A stretch of DNA of 64,000 nucleotides from Chromobacterium violaceum ATCC 12472 (GCF_000007705.1 NC_005085.1:3419752-3483751); one strand, 5' to 3'; shown: positions 44,062-53,835, counted from the stretch's first letter. Program-made: numbers and translations. Notes: generated by a model not told the origin, from the letters alone.

Positions 44062-45399
44062 TCAGAAGCGGTACTGCATCTGCACGCCCAGCAGGTGGCC
44101 GCTGATCGAGGAGTAATCGCCCTGCAGACGGCTGGTGGTGCCGAACGGGCTATGCGAAGTATTGTCGATCTTGGTGTCGCCCACCGCGCGCAGATAGGCG
44201 TAGCTCACGTCCACGCTCGCCTGCTTGCTGATCCGGTAGCCGGCGCCCAGGGTCAGCCACATGCGGTCGGCGTCCGGAATCAACACGTTGCGGTGCTGCG
44301 GGTTCGGCACCGGCGTGGTCTCGTAGCCCAGGCCCGCGCGCAGGGTCAGCGCTTCGCTGTAGAAGTAGTCGCCGCCCACCGAGAACAGCCAGCTGTTCTT
44401 CCAGTGGTTGTCGATGGTGGTGGTGGTGTCGATCGGCGCGGGCGTCAGGCCCGGCAACTTAGGCACCACGGGGCTGCCCTTGACCACCAGCTGGTCGAAG
44501 CGGCTCCAGCGCGTCCAGCGCGCGGTGGCGCCGACTGCGAACTTGCTGTTCAGCTTGCTGTAGCCGCTCAGCATCAGCCATTCCGGCGTGGTCACCTCGG
44601 CCGAGCCGGAATACGTGCCATTGAGCAGGCCGCCCAGCGGCGCGGGAAAACCGGCATTGGTGTAATCGCCCTTGGCGTCGTGATGGATCTTGGAGCGATA
44701 GGACAGGCCGACGCGGGTATCGGCGCTGTAGGAGTACATCACGCCCAGGTTGTAGCCGAAGCCCCAGCTGTCGGCCTTGAGCTCGCCGCTGGCGCCGGGC
44801 AGATAGGCGCCCTGCTTCAGGTCCGCCTTCGCGTATTGCGCAGACACGCCGCCGCCAAAGCTCCACTTGTCGTTCAGCTTGTAAGCCAGCGACGGATTGA
44901 TGTCCACCGTCATGATGCTGCTGGAGATGCCGTTGTCGCGGCCGCCCCAGTTGTCGCTATAGCTTGCGCCCAGGCCGAACGGCGTGGTCACGCCCAGGCC
45001 CAGGAACAGCTGGTCGTTGACCTGGTGGGTCAGGTAACCGTTCGGAATCACTTCGCCCGCGCCGCGGCCATTGTCGTTGGCAGAAGTCGTCACGGTGGCG
45101 GGAGGCGTGCCAGGCAGATGGCTGACGCTGGTATTGCGGCCGCTGAACGGCGCGTCGATTTCCGCGTAGGTCAGGCCGCCTTGCACGCGGGTGCCGGACA
45201 GCAGGGTCATGCCGGCTGGGTTGTAGAACACGGCGGACAGGTCGTCGCCGGCCATGCCGGCGCCGGCGTAGGCGCGGCCCATGCCAGTGACGCTTTGCTC
45301 GGTCAGTTGGAAACCGGCGGCCTGCGCGGCGGGCGCGGCGGCGAACAGGGCGGCGAGGGAAACGGACAACAGGCTCAGGGAGCGGGGTGCGGCTTGCAT
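44062..45399 (-). CDS. fadL: FadL/OmpP1-family outer-membrane fatty acid transporter
   Basis: 445 aa from the ATG at 45399, which gives a signal peptide ending AAPAAQA. The mature start AGFQLTEQSVTGMGRAYAGA and DDLSAVFYNPAGMTLL are the FadL N-terminal hatch motifs. The remainder is beta-strand rich and ends in QMQYRF, with the C-terminal Phe of outer-membrane barrels. FadL proteins let long-chain fatty acids or aromatic hydrocarbons diffuse across the outer membrane. No fad genes are adjacent. The Shine-Dalgarno is distant (AGGA about 13 bases). Confidence 0.94.
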   Translation of the reverse strand: MQAAPRSLSLLSVSLAALFAAAPAAQAAGFQLTEQSVTGMGRAYAGAGMAGDDLSAVFYNPAGMTLLSGTRVQGGLTYAEIDAPFSGRNTSVSHLPGTPPATVTTSANDNGRGAGEVIPNGYLTHQVNDQLFLGLGVTTPFGLGASYSDNWGGRDNGISSSIMTVDINPSLAYKLNDKWSFGGGVSAQYAKADLKQGAYLPGASGELKADSWGFGYNLGVMYSYSADTRVGLSYRSKIHHDAKGDYTNAGFPAPLGGLLNGTYSGSAEVTTPEWLMLSGYSKLNSKFAVGATARWTRWSRFDQLVVKGSPVVPKLPGLTPAPIDTTTTIDNHWKNSWLFSVGGDYFYSEALTLRAGLGYETTPVPNPQHRNVLIPDADRMWLTLGAGYRISKQASVDVSYAYLRAVGDTKIDNTSHSPFGTTSRLQGDYSSISGHLLGVQMQYRF

Positions 45400-45645
45400 T
45401 GTATTTTGAATTCCTGAAATGAATCGCGCCGGGCGGTGCCGGCGCATCATGCAGACAGAATAAAAAGATAGTGCTTGCATCTTTTAGAGTGCGGAGTCTA
45501 AGCTCGAAATCGGCCCGCCGCAAGAGAAAGACACGACTTTGTTAACGATTGCGAACCCGGCCGCGCGCCGACGCGCCCCTATCCGCCGCAGTCGGCTGTG
45601 CTAGAATCAGCGCCCTGTCCCACACGTCCGCAAAGCCCATCCACG

Positions 45646-46203
45646 ATGAAGAAACTGATCAGCAGCCTGGCCCTCGCCGCCCTGCCCGCACTCGCCTTCG
45701 CCGCCCCGGTGGCGGAGATGGTCACCAACAAGGGCAATATCGAAATCGCGCTGGATTCGGCCAAGGCGCCCAAGTCCGTCGCCAATTTCGTCGCCTACGC
45801 CAAGGCCGGCCACTACAACGGCACCGTGTTCCACCGCGTGATAGACGGTTTCATGATCCAGGGCGGCGGCTTCGACGCCAAGCTCAACCAGAAGCCGACT
45901 CGCGCGCCGATCGCCAACGAGGCGAGCAACGGCCTGAAGAACGATGTCGGCACCATCGCGATGGCCCGCACCTCGGATCCGAACTCCGCCACCGCGCAGT
46001 TCTTCATCAACGTCGCCGCCAACGACTTCCTCAATTACAGTTCGCCGACCCCGCAGGGCGCCGGCTACGCCGTATTCGGCAAAGTCACCAAGGGCATGGA
46101 TGTGGTCAACCGCATCGCCAAAGTCCGCACCGGCAGCATGAACGGCATGCAGGACGTGCCGTTCGAGCCGGTGATCATCCAGAAAGTCACCATCAAACCG
46201 TAA
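45646..46203 (+). CDS. ppiA: Periplasmic peptidyl-prolyl cis-trans isomerase (cyclophilin)
   Basis: 185 aa with a signal peptide ([19 protein letters not shown]). Cyclophilin motifs: [15 protein letters not shown] (catalytic Arg in FHRV), [18 protein letters not shown] and GYAVFGKV. It speeds proline isomerisation in periplasmic proteins. Directly downstream (35 bases) is a second, cytoplasmic cyclophilin with about 60-65 percent similar sequence by eye, suggesting a local duplication. Confidence 0.95.
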   Translation: MKKLISSLALAALPALAFAAPVAEMVTNKGNIEIALDSAKAPKSVANFVAYAKAGHYNGTVFHRVIDGFMIQGGGFDAKLNQKPTRAPIANEASNGLKNDVGTIAMARTSDPNSATAQFFINVAANDFLNYSSPTPQGAGYAVFGKVTKGMDVVNRIAKVRTGSMNGMQDVPFEPVIIQKVTIKP

Positions 46204-46238
46204 GGCCGTCCCGCGGCTGCATCGCAAAGGAAAACGCA

Positions 46239-46730
46239 ATGATCAAACTGACGACCAATTTCGGTGAAATCACCCTGGAACTGGATCACGAGAAGGCGCC
46301 GAAAACCGCCGCCAACTTCGAGCAATACGTGAAAAGCGGCCACTACGACGGCACCATCTTCCACCGCGTGATCAACGGCTTCATGATCCAGGGCGGCGGC
46401 TTCGACGCCGACATGAACCAGAAGCCGACCCAGGAGCCGATCCAGAACGAGGCCAACAACGGCCTGTCCAACAAGACCTACACCGTCGCCATGGCCCGCA
46501 CCATGGATCCGCACTCGGCGTCGGCGCAGTTCTTCATCAACGTCTCCGACAACGATTTCCTGGACTTCAAATCGGAAAGCACCCAGGGCTGGGGTTACGC
46601 GGTGTTCGGCCAGGTCGTCGCCGGCCAGGACATCGTGGACCGCATCAAGACCGTACGCACCGGCCGCACTGGCATGCATCAGGACGTGCCGGTGGAGCCG
46701 GTGGTGATCCAGAAGGCCGAGATCGTCTAA
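46239..46730 (+). CDS. ppiB: Cytoplasmic peptidyl-prolyl cis-trans isomerase (cyclophilin)
   Basis: 163 aa with AAAGGA upstream of the ATG and no signal peptide. Motifs [33 protein letters not shown] and GYAVFGQV repeat those of the upstream gene. It corresponds to PpiB, the cytoplasmic prolyl isomerase. A hairpin ending in TTTGTCTTG follows 20 bases after the stop, separating it from lpxH. Confidence 0.95.
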   Translation: MIKLTTNFGEITLELDHEKAPKTAANFEQYVKSGHYDGTIFHRVINGFMIQGGGFDADMNQKPTQEPIQNEANNGLSNKTYTVAMARTMDPHSASAQFFINVSDNDFLDFKSESTQGWGYAVFGQVVAGQDIVDRIKTVRTGRTGMHQDVPVEPVVIQKAEIV

Positions 46731-46750
46731 ACCCGTCTCGCCGAAAAACC

Positions 46751-46773
46751 AGCCGGGGCCCCGCCCCGGCTTT
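46751..46773 (+). terminator. Terminator after ppiB
   Basis: AGCCGGGG (46751-46758) and CCCCGGCT (46764-46771) with a 5-base loop, then TTTGTCTT. The T-run is short but the stem is strong; lpxH starts 27 bases later, so read-through may feed it. Confidence 0.7.
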
Positions 46774-46799
46774 GTCTTGCCCCGGATAAGGCAGCAGCC

Positions 46800-47513
46800 A
46801 TGGCCATTCACTTCATTTCCGACCTGCATCTCGCCGACGACACCCCGGCGCTCAACCAGCTGTTCCTGGACACGCTCGCCGCCTGGCGGGGCCGGATCGC
46901 CGCGCTGTACATCCTGGGCGACCTGTTCGAATACTGGGTGGGCGACGACGACGACTCACCCTATCTGGCAGCGCCGCTGGCGGCGATGCGCGACTTCGCC
47001 GCGCAAACCCCGCTCTACGTGATGCGCGGCAACCGCGATTTCCTGCTGGGCGCCGGCTTCGAGGCCCGCAGCGGCGCCAGGCTGCTGGACGACCCGACGC
47101 TGATCGAAGCGCACGGGCAGCGCATCCTGCTCAGCCACGGCGACGCGCTGTGCACCGACGACGCCGCCTACCAGCAATTCCGCGCGATGAGCCGCAACCC
47201 GCAGTGGCAGCAGGCGATGCTGGCCAAGCCGCTGGCCGAACGCCATGCCATCGCCCGCCATGCCCGCGCGCAAAGCGAGATGAACAAGCAGCAGACCGGC
47301 CTGACCGACATTTCCGATGTCACCGAGAACGCGGTGCGCGAGCTGCTGGCCGCCCATGGTTGGCCGACGCTGATCCATGGCCACACCCATCGGCCCGCCC
47401 ACCACCTTCACGACGCGTCCAGCCGCTGGGTGATCCAGGACTGGCACGGCGGCCGCGGCGGCTATCTGCTGCTGGACGACGGCGGCATCCGTTCGCTGCC
47501 GCTCGGCAACTGA
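46800..47513 (+). CDS. lpxH: UDP-2,3-diacylglucosamine diphosphatase LpxH
   Basis: 237 aa. It hydrolyses UDP-2,3-diacylglucosamine to lipid X in lipid A synthesis, at the inner-membrane surface. Metallophosphoesterase motifs: FISDLHLADDTP (D-x-H), YILGDLFEYWVGDD (GD), VMRGNRDFLLG (GNRD), LLSHGDALC and LIHGHTHRPA (GHxH). All manganese ligands are present. Linkage of lpxH to ppiB is common in proteobacteria. Confidence 0.97.
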   Translation: MAIHFISDLHLADDTPALNQLFLDTLAAWRGRIAALYILGDLFEYWVGDDDDSPYLAAPLAAMRDFAAQTPLYVMRGNRDFLLGAGFEARSGARLLDDPTLIEAHGQRILLSHGDALCTDDAAYQQFRAMSRNPQWQQAMLAKPLAERHAIARHARAQSEMNKQQTGLTDISDVTENAVRELLAAHGWPTLIHGHTHRPAHHLHDASSRWVIQDWHGGRGGYLLLDDGGIRSLPLGN

Positions 47514-47995
47514 GAGTTGTCCTGTGGGCGGCCCGCGACGCCGCCCCTCCCCTCCAACGACATTTCATGCCATTCAACTACAATGGCAGCCCATCACTTA
47601 ATCCTTACAATTCATTAACATATTTCGCCAAACAAGCGAAATATCGCTGTCAACCCCACCTCTTCTGCCCGTAATTCTCAACATAAAGACATATTTGTTT
47701 ATTCTTTTCGTAACAGTTGTTTCTTGAAAACGAAATGACAATCGACTAGATTTGCCGCTTAAAAATAATTTCCAGGCAAAATAATTCGAATTGATAGCAT
47801 TTCAAGAACTTGGGTGAGCAGCCATTCTCAACCATGACTCTTTCCTCAATCGAATAAAGCCACCGCTCCTCCGCTCCGACCAGCAGTCGATCTGCGCAAC
47901 GATAGCCGTAAAACCCATGCCTTGCGGCAGGGGAACGGCTGCGCAGAAAACACAAACGATTTAAAAATTGATTTCTCTACAAATCAGGAAATTCA
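47514..47995. other. AT-rich regulatory region before the TonB receptor gene
   Basis: 482 bases without a supported gene. Composition drops to AT-rich from about 47570 to 47850. It includes a perfect inverted repeat at 47620-47644 (listed separately). I looked for a Fur box (GATAATGATAATCATTATC type) and found none convincing. A minus-strand open frame at 47746-47955 needs a TTG start, has no ribosome-binding site and is not called. Confidence 0.6.
47620..47644. repeat. Perfect AT-rich inverted repeat, possible operator
   Basis: ATATTTCGC (47620-47628) and GCGAAATAT (47636-47644) are exact 9-base arms around a 7-base spacer. No T-run follows, so it is not a classic terminator. It lies about 350 bases before the TonB receptor ATG and 107 after the lpxH stop. 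Confidence 0.6.
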
Positions 47996-50347
47996 ATGAA
48001 TAAAAAAGCATATTTGCGTCCTTTGGCTCTGGCCGTGCTCACCGCGCTCGCCAGCCAGGCCGCGCTCGCGGAGGAAACCCAGCTGCAGACCGTCACCATC
48101 ACCGGCGCCGGAGACAAGCTGGGAGTCGGCTTGCTGCAGCAGCAGGAAGGCGCGCGCGCGCGCAGCGACGTCAGCAAGGCCGCGCTGGAGAAACAAAGCC
48201 CGACCTCGAACATCTACCAGGGCATCAACATGCTGCCCGGCGTCAACGCCTCCAGCCAGGACAACACCGGCATGTTCGGCGGCGCGCTGACCATACGCGG
48301 CTTCAACTCCGATCAGATCGGCGTCACCATCAACGGCGTGCCGGTCAACGACTCCGGCAGCTACAACGTCTACCCGCAGGAATTCGTCGATCTGGAAAAC
48401 CTGTGCCAGGGCTCGGTCACCCAGGGCTCCAGCGACACCGATGCGCCGCACATGGGCGCCAGCGGCGGCAATATGAGCTTCGTCACCTGCGATCCGGAAA
48501 AAGAACGCCGCGTGCGATTTGCCCAGACCCTGGGCAGCAACAGCCTGCAACGCACCTATGTGCGCGGCGATACCGGCCTGTTCGCCGACGGCAAGGCGCG
48601 CGCCTTCGCCAGCTACTCGCACAGCGAAACCGACAAGTGGAAAGGCGCCGGCGGCATGAAGCGCGACCACGTCGACACCGGCATCCGCTACGACTTCAGC
48701 GGCGGCTACATCAACGCGTCCGTGCTGTACAACCGCCAGATCGGCAACGCCTTCGGCACCCCGACGCTGCAGCAGCTGCAGCAGACCGGCTACGGCTACG
48801 ACTACTCCACCAGCTTCGTGCCGGGACACTTGCCGCCGAAGAACGGCACCGCGCAGAAGGAAACCGGGCCGACGCCCGCCTACTACCAGCTGCAGCAGAA
48901 CCCGTTCGAGAACGTGATCGCCAAGGTGGACGCCGTGCTGAAGCTGGGCCCCGACACCCGCGTCAAGATCCAGCCCTACTTCTGGTACGGCTACGGCGGC
49001 GCCACCAGCCAGCAGACCCAGTCCGAAAGCGCCTTCCTGAACAAGTCCGCCCATACCGACACGGCGGCCAGGGACCTGAACGGCGACGGCGATACGCTGG
49101 ACACCATCGTGGTCAACGGCAGCAGCATCACCCGCACCCGCCGCCCGGGCATCACCGTCACCATGGAGCAGAGCCTGGGCAACCACCTGCTGCAGGCCGG
49201 GGTCTGGTACGAGCGCGCCCAACACATCCAGACTGGACCGGAAAGCCTGACCAACGCCGACGGCAGCCCGCAGGACCCATGGATGCGGTCCGGCCTGATC
49301 ACCCGTCCGGACGGCAGCTTGTACCAGTACCGCGACTGGGAAACCGTCAGCACCGCCACCCAGCTGTTCGCCATCGGCACCTTCAATTTCCTGGACGACC
49401 GCCTCGGCATCAACGCCGGCCTGCGCACGCCGCAGATCAAGCGCGAGTTCACCAACCACGCCAACGAAGGCTGCGGCGCCTCCAGCAAGACCTGCGCGGC
49501 GGCCTACGATTACACCATCAGCAAAACCTACCGCGAAACCTTGCCCAGCTTCGGCATGCGCTATTATCTGACGCCCAAGCAGCAGGTATTCTTCAACATC
49601 ACCAAGAACTACCGCGCGGTGCCCAACTACGCCTACAGCAGCAGCAACGGCAATGTGCAGGTGGTCAACGGCCAGGTGGTGCTGAACAACGACGTGGTGC
49701 CGGAAACCTCGGTCAACACCGACCTGGGCTATCGCTGGCAGGGCGACATCGTCACGCTGAGCGGCTCCTTGTTCAACGTCGATTTCAGCAATCGCCAGGC
49801 CAATTCCTACGACCCGGTGACGCTGAAATCGGTGAACATCAATGCCGGCGGCGTACATACCTGGGGCGGCGAGATCGAGCTGGGCACCGTGCCGGTCAAG
49901 GGCTGGAGCGCCTACGCCTCGTTCACCAGCAACCACAGCGCAATCCAGAGCAACCTGAACTGGAAGGACGCGTCCGGCAGCAACACCGTGCTGCAGACCC
50001 AGGGCAACGACTTCCCGATGACCCCGCGCTGGATGGCCGCGCTGTCGCTGCAGTACTCGCCGGGCGCTTGGTATGTCCGCACCGACGTCAAGCACACCGG
50101 CAAGCAGTTCGCCACCCTAGTCAACGACGAGGTGGTGCCGGAATACACGACGGTGGATCTGGATGCCGGCTACCGCTTCGGCAATATCGGCATGCTGAAG
50201 AATCCGACCATCAAGCTGAACGTCAGCAATATGTTCAATACCAGCTACCGCATCCCGACCTCGTCCAAGGTCAACGCAGCCGACACCGTGCGTTACAACC
50301 TGGGCGCGCCCCGCAGCGCGGCGGTGACGATGCAGGTCGATCTGTAG
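47996..50347 (+). CDS. TonB-dependent outer-membrane receptor
   Basis: 783 aa with AGGAAA 6 bases before the ATG. The signal peptide ends ASQAALA; the next residues EETQLQTVTITG contain a TonB-box-like stretch. The plug domain (about 45-170) shows NIYQGINMLPGVNASSQD, LTIRGFNSDQIGVTINGVPV and GNMSFVTCDPE, and the rest is a beta-barrel ending SAAVTMQVDL. It is shaped like siderophore or metal-chelate receptors of the FecA/FepA kind. The ligand cannot be told; no siderophore or sigma-factor genes are adjacent. A plug Cys pair (NLCQG, VTCDP) may form a disulfide. Confidence 0.94.
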   Translation: MNKKAYLRPLALAVLTALASQAALAEETQLQTVTITGAGDKLGVGLLQQQEGARARSDVSKAALEKQSPTSNIYQGINMLPGVNASSQDNTGMFGGALTIRGFNSDQIGVTINGVPVNDSGSYNVYPQEFVDLENLCQGSVTQGSSDTDAPHMGASGGNMSFVTCDPEKERRVRFAQTLGSNSLQRTYVRGDTGLFADGKARAFASYSHSETDKWKGAGGMKRDHVDTGIRYDFSGGYINASVLYNRQIGNAFGTPTLQQLQQTGYGYDYSTSFVPGHLPPKNGTAQKETGPTPAYYQLQQNPFENVIAKVDAVLKLGPDTRVKIQPYFWYGYGGATSQQTQSESAFLNKSAHTDTAARDLNGDGDTLDTIVVNGSSITRTRRPGITVTMEQSLGNHLLQAGVWYERAQHIQTGPESLTNADGSPQDPWMRSGLITRPDGSLYQYRDWETVSTATQLFAIGTFNFLDDRLGINAGLRTPQIKREFTNHANEGCGASSKTCAAAYDYTISKTYRETLPSFGMRYYLTPKQQVFFNITKNYRAVPNYAYSSSNGNVQVVNGQVVLNNDVVPETSVNTDLGYRWQGDIVTLSGSLFNVDFSNRQANSYDPVTLKSVNINAGGVHTWGGEIELGTVPVKGWSAYASFTSNHSAIQSNLNWKDASGSNTVLQTQGNDFPMTPRWMAALSLQYSPGAWYVRTDVKHTGKQFATLVNDEVVPEYTTVDLDAGYRFGNIGMLKNPTIKLNVSNMFNTSYRIPTSSKVNAADTVRYNLGAPRSAAVTMQVDL

Positions 50348-50368
50348 CTCCGGCAGCGGACGCTATCC

Positions 50369-50396
50369 AAAAGCCGGGCGAAAGCCCGGCTTTTTT
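50369..50396 (+). terminator. Intrinsic terminator of the TonB receptor gene
   Basis: AAAAGCCGGGC (50369-50379) and GCCCGGCTTTT (50384-50394) with a GAAA tetraloop and TTTTTT from 50391. A classic terminator. Confidence 0.95.
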
Positions 50397-50552
50397 CTTG
50401 TTTCCAGAAGTGATGAAGGCGCCGCGCCCCACTGAACGGCCAGATGCAAAACATGATCGGAAGAAAGGGGGATGGATCGCGGAACGGCGATCCGGGGACT
50501 TGGGGAACGCCCATCGCGTCAAGCGGCCTGAGTTCTGGGGAAGACCCTCATC

Positions 50553-50580
50553 CGCCGCCGACGGTCCGCCAACGGCGGCG
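50553..50580 (-). terminator. GC hairpin just after tilS
   Basis: CGCCGCCG (50553-50560) and CGGCGGCG (50573-50580) with a 12-base loop, 4 bases beyond the tilS stop on the minus strand. No T-run follows; a weak or Rho-assisted terminator at best. Confidence 0.35.
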
Positions 50581-50583
50581 TTT

Positions 50584-51921
50584 CTAAGGACGGGCAGGCC
50601 GCCACAACGGCCACCAGCCGCCATCCGCCGCCGCGCGGTAGGAGACCGCGATGCCCGGCACCGCCAGCAATTCGCCATCCGCGCCATACAGCAGCGGCCA
50701 GCGGCGACGCAGCAACGGCGGCACCCCAGCCTCCCGCAGCAGGTCCTTGACTTCGCGCCGCCCAACCCGAGCCGACAGTTTTTCTCCGCCTCGCCGCGGC
50801 GCCAGATAGGCGCCGCTTTCCAGCAAGGCCGCTGGCACGCCGGCGTCTCGCCGCTCCCAGGCCAGTTCGCCGCCCCACTCGGACAGCGACTGAGCGTCGC
50901 CTCCGCGCCACAGCAGAGCAGTGGAGGCCGGCGGCTCTGACTGTGCTTTAGGCCAGGCCTGCAAAGTATCGGCAAAACGCAACAGACACCCCTGCCGCAG
51001 TCTCAGAACCGGGCTGGCGCCCCGCTCCGCGTATTCCGCCTGCCGCAAAAACTCCAACAGCGCGCCCGGCTCCGGCGCGGGCCAACCCAGCGCATCCAGC
51101 CAGGCAAGCAGGGTCTGGCGCCGGCGCGGCGCGGACAGCGCCAGCACGCTCCCGCAGTCCAATCCGTTTTCCGTTCGGCAGGCTTGCAGGTCTTCCCGCG
51201 CGACTTCGTCCAGGATGGCGGCGGCATCCGCCTGCAGCATCGCCGCGCGCGCCAGGTGGCTGCGGTAATGCGGAAGCGCCCGCTCCAGCCGAGGCAGAAT
51301 GTCGTGCCGCAACAGGTTGCGACGGTAGCGGGTGTCCAGATTGCTTTCGTCGTCCACCCAGGCAAACCCGCGCGCCTTGACGTAAGCCTCCAGCCGCTCG
51401 CGGGGGATCTCCAGCAACGGCCGCCACAGCAGCTTGCCCGGCGCCAGTTCGCGCAATGCCGGCATCGCCGCCAGCGCCCGCGCGCCGCCGCCGCGCAACA
51501 GTTGCAGCAGGATGGTTTCGGCTTGATCGTCCTGATGGTGGGCCAGCGCGATCACCTCGGATGCGGAGCGCCGGTAAACCTGGTAGCGCGCCTCGCGCGC
51601 CGCCGCCTCGACGCTTTCGCCGCCGCCGGCGCGGACGTGCACCCGTTCGATGCGCAAAGGCACCCGCAGGGAGTCGCACAGCGCCTGGCAATGCGCGGCC
51701 CAGGCATCGGCGTTTGGACTCAAGCCGTGATGAACGTGCACCGCGGACAAGCCGATCTCCGGCCGGCGCGCGCGCGCCTCGCACAGCAGCGACAGCAAGG
51801 CGACCGAGTCGAGTCCGCCGGAAAACCCGACCTCAAAAGCGAAAAGGCCGGACAACTCGTCCGGCCAATGCTCGATCAGGCTATCCGCCAGCTCAGGCGG
51901 CGTCTTCCTTGAAGCGGCCAT
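50584..51921 (-). CDS. tilS: tRNA(Ile)-lysidine synthetase
   Basis: 445 aa. TilS converts C34 of tRNA-Ile(CAU) to lysidine, changing decoding from AUG to AUA; it is essential. The PP-loop ATP site is [14 protein letters not shown] (about 33-46), with the [17 protein letters not shown] and [20 protein letters not shown] motifs that follow in TilS. The C-terminal tRNA-binding domains occupy about 215-440. It overlaps the end of accA by 29 bases; the accA-tilS pairing is common in betaproteobacteria. Confidence 0.96.
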   Translation of the reverse strand: MAASRKTPPELADSLIEHWPDELSGLFAFEVGFSGGLDSVALLSLLCEARARRPEIGLSAVHVHHGLSPNADAWAAHCQALCDSLRVPLRIERVHVRAGGGESVEAAAREARYQVYRRSASEVIALAHHQDDQAETILLQLLRGGGARALAAMPALRELAPGKLLWRPLLEIPRERLEAYVKARGFAWVDDESNLDTRYRRNLLRHDILPRLERALPHYRSHLARAAMLQADAAAILDEVAREDLQACRTENGLDCGSVLALSAPRRRQTLLAWLDALGWPAPEPGALLEFLRQAEYAERGASPVLRLRQGCLLRFADTLQAWPKAQSEPPASTALLWRGGDAQSLSEWGGELAWERRDAGVPAALLESGAYLAPRRGGEKLSARVGRREVKDLLREAGVPPLLRRRWPLLYGADGELLAVPGIAVSYRAAADGGWWPLWRPARP

Positions 51922-52858
51922 AGCTCATCAGGCGATCAAAACGTTCTTTCAGCAGCGCATCCATGGGCTTGGACTGCACTTCTTTCAGCTGATCCTGCAG
52001 CACGCGCTTCAAGGTGGTCATCATCTGAGCATGGTCGCGATGGGCGCCGCCCACCGGCTCGGTGACCACGCGGTCGATCAGGCCCAGCGTCTTCAGGCGC
52101 GGCGCGGTGATGCCCAGCGCTTCGGCCGCGTCGGACGCGCGCTCGGCGGTCTTCCACAGAATGGACGCGCAGCCTTCCGGAGAGATCACCGAATAAGTCG
52201 CGTACTGCAGCATGTTGACGTGGTCGCCCACAGCGATGGCCAACGCGCCGCCGGAACCGCCCTCGCCGATCACCGTGACGACGATGGGCACGCGCAGATT
52301 GGTCATCTCGTACAGATTGCGGCCGATCGCCTCGGACTGGCCGCGCTCTTCCGCGCCGATGCCCGGCCAAGCGCCGGTGGTATCGACGAAGGTGAGCACC
52401 GGGATGCCGAACTTCTCGGCCAGCTTCATCAGGCGCAATGCCTTTCTATAGCCTTCCGGGTGCGGCATGCCGAAATTGCGGCGAATCTTTTCCTTGGTGT
52501 CGCGTCCCTTTTGGTGGCCGATCACCATCACCGACTGGCCGTTGAAGCGCGCCAGACCGCCGACGATGGCGGCATCGTCCGCAAAGGCGCGATCGCCGTG
52601 CAACTCTTCGAAGTCGGTAAAGATGGCCTGGATGTAATCCAGCGTATAAGGGCGCTGCGGATGGCGAGCCACCATCGCGATCTGCGACGGCGTCAGCTTG
52701 GCGTATAGAGTCTTGGTCAGTTCCAGACTCTTCTTCTGCAGACGGGCGATCTCCTCGGAGATATCCAGCACGGAGTCGTCCTGCACGAAACGCAGCTCTT
52801 CAATTTTGTTCTCGAGCTCGGCAATCGGCTGCTCAAAATCGAGAAAGGTCGGCTTCAT
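51893..52858 (-). CDS. accA: Acetyl-CoA carboxylase carboxyltransferase subunit alpha
   Basis: 321 aa, full length. AccA with AccD transfers the carboxyl group from carboxybiotin to acetyl-CoA, the first step of fatty acid synthesis. Motifs: [18 protein letters not shown] at the N-terminus, [40 protein letters not shown], and the oxyanion segment [17 protein letters not shown]. It is followed by tilS with an overlap. Its promoter lies in the 212 bases shared with the tRNA array upstream. Confidence 0.98.
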   Translation of the reverse strand: MKPTFLDFEQPIAELENKIEELRFVQDDSVLDISEEIARLQKKSLELTKTLYAKLTPSQIAMVARHPQRPYTLDYIQAIFTDFEELHGDRAFADDAAIVGGLARFNGQSVMVIGHQKGRDTKEKIRRNFGMPHPEGYRKALRLMKLAEKFGIPVLTFVDTTGAWPGIGAEERGQSEAIGRNLYEMTNLRVPIVVTVIGEGGSGGALAIAVGDHVNMLQYATYSVISPEGCASILWKTAERASDAAEALGITAPRLKTLGLIDRVVTEPVGGAHRDHAQMMTTLKRVLQDQLKEVQSKPMDALLKERFDRLMSYGRFKEDAA

Positions 52859-53002
52859 TCTTTACAATCATCCGTCAAACCTAATCGCGGCATGATACAT
52901 GAGGCGCGAAGCCGGCGTCACCCGCAGACCCGGCAAAAACCTGAAAAAATGGAGCAAATATTCAAAACACGGGCTTTCTGCAAAAAAACTTCCGCCTGGC
53001 AC

Positions 53003-53031
53003 TTGCGCGAGCTTAAACCCTGTGCTTTAAT
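53003..53031 (+). promoter_or_regulatory. Candidate promoter of the tRNA array
   Basis: TTGCGC (53003-53008) and TTTAAT (53026-53031) are 17 bases apart. The -10 has five of six consensus bases; the -35 has three. A GC-rich discriminator (cgcctcct) follows, as expected for growth-rate-controlled stable RNA promoters. The first tRNA begins 40 bases later. Confidence 0.5.
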
Positions 53032-53070
53032 TCGCCTCCTCGCTGAAACGCACACAGCGAAACGGTTTCA

Positions 53071-53146
53071 GGGCGTTTAGCTCAGTTGGTAGAGCGTCTG
53101 CCTTACAAGCAGAATGTCGGCGGTTCGACTCCGTCAACGCCCACCA
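53071..53146 (+). tRNA. tRNA-Val (UAC), copy 1
   Basis: 76 bases with encoded CCA. Acceptor stem GGGCGTT/AACGCCC; anticodon loop CTTACAA between CTGC and GCAG, giving anticodon UAC. First gene of the array, starting 40 bases after the candidate -10. Confidence 0.97.
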
Positions 53147-53158
53147 AAGTTTGCGGTT

Positions 53159-53235
53159 GGAGTGGTAGTTCAGTTGGTTAGAATACCGGCCTGTCACGCC
53201 GGGGGTCGCGGGTTCGAGTCCCGTCCACTCCGCCA
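53159..53235 (+). tRNA. tRNA-Asp (GUC), copy 1
   Basis: 77 bases with encoded CCA. Acceptor stem GGAGTGG/CCACTCC; anticodon loop CTGTCAC, anticodon GUC. It follows Val copy 1 after 12 bases. Confidence 0.97.
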
Positions 53236-53261
53236 ACGGTTTCAAGCAGTACCCGAATATC

Positions 53262-53337
53262 GGGCGTTTAGCTCAGTTGGTAGAGCGTCTGCCTTACAAG
53301 CAGAATGTCGGCGGTTCGACTCCGTCAACGCCCACCA
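53262..53337 (+). tRNA. tRNA-Val (UAC), copy 2
   Basis: Identical over its 76 bases to copy 1, 191 bases downstream of it. Confidence 0.97.
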
Positions 53338-53349
53338 AAGTTTGCGGTT

Positions 53350-53426
53350 GGAGTGGTAGTTCAGTTGGTTAGAATACCGGCCTGTCACGCCGGGGGTCGC
53401 GGGTTCGAGTCCCGTCCACTCCGCCA
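53350..53426 (+). tRNA. tRNA-Asp (GUC), copy 2
   Basis: Identical to Asp copy 1; anticodon GUC, CCA encoded. Confidence 0.97.
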
Positions 53427-53452
53427 ACAGTTTCAAGCAGTACCCGAATATC

Positions 53453-53528
53453 GGGCGTTTAGCTCAGTTGGTAGAGCGTCTGCCTTACAAGCAGAATGTC
53501 GGCGGTTCGACTCCGTCAACGCCCACCA
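53453..53528 (+). tRNA. tRNA-Val (UAC), copy 3
   Basis: Identical to copy 1; third 191-base unit. Confidence 0.97.
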
Positions 53529-53540
53529 AAGTTTGCGGTT

Positions 53541-53617
53541 GGAGTGGTAGTTCAGTTGGTTAGAATACCGGCCTGTCACGCCGGGGGTCGCGGGTTCGAG
53601 TCCCGTCCACTCCGCCA
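53541..53617 (+). tRNA. tRNA-Asp (GUC), copy 3
   Basis: Identical to Asp copy 1; partner of Val copy 3. Confidence 0.97.
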
Positions 53618-53643
53618 ACGGTTTCAAGCAGTACCCGAATATC

Positions 53644-53719
53644 GGGCGTTTAGCTCAGTTGGTAGAGCGTCTGCCTTACAAGCAGAATGTCGGCGGTTCG
53701 ACTCCGTCAACGCCCACCA
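53644..53719 (+). tRNA. tRNA-Val (UAC), copy 4
   Basis: Identical to copy 1; last UAC-type valine gene of the array. Confidence 0.97.
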
Positions 53720-53731
53720 AAGTTTGCGGTT

Positions 53732-53808
53732 GGAGTGGTAGTTCAGTTGGTTAGAATACCGGCCTGTCACGCCGGGGGTCGCGGGTTCGAGTCCCGTCCA
53801 CTCCGCCA
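53732..53808 (+). tRNA. tRNA-Asp (GUC), copy 4
   Basis: Identical to Asp copy 1; followed by a 27-base spacer that changes to agtagatagttttct before the CAC-type genes. Confidence 0.97.
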
Positions 53809-53835
53809 ACAGTTTCAAGCAGTAGATAGTTTTCT

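Noticed and set aside
47746-47955. 69-codon minus-strand frame in the TonB receptor leader
   Set aside because: Needs a TTG start with no Shine-Dalgarno and shows no family match.
52996-53012. CTGGCACTTGCGC before the tRNA array as a sigma54 promoter
   Set aside because: The spacing between GG and GC is far too short (5 bases), and stable RNA genes use the housekeeping sigma factor.
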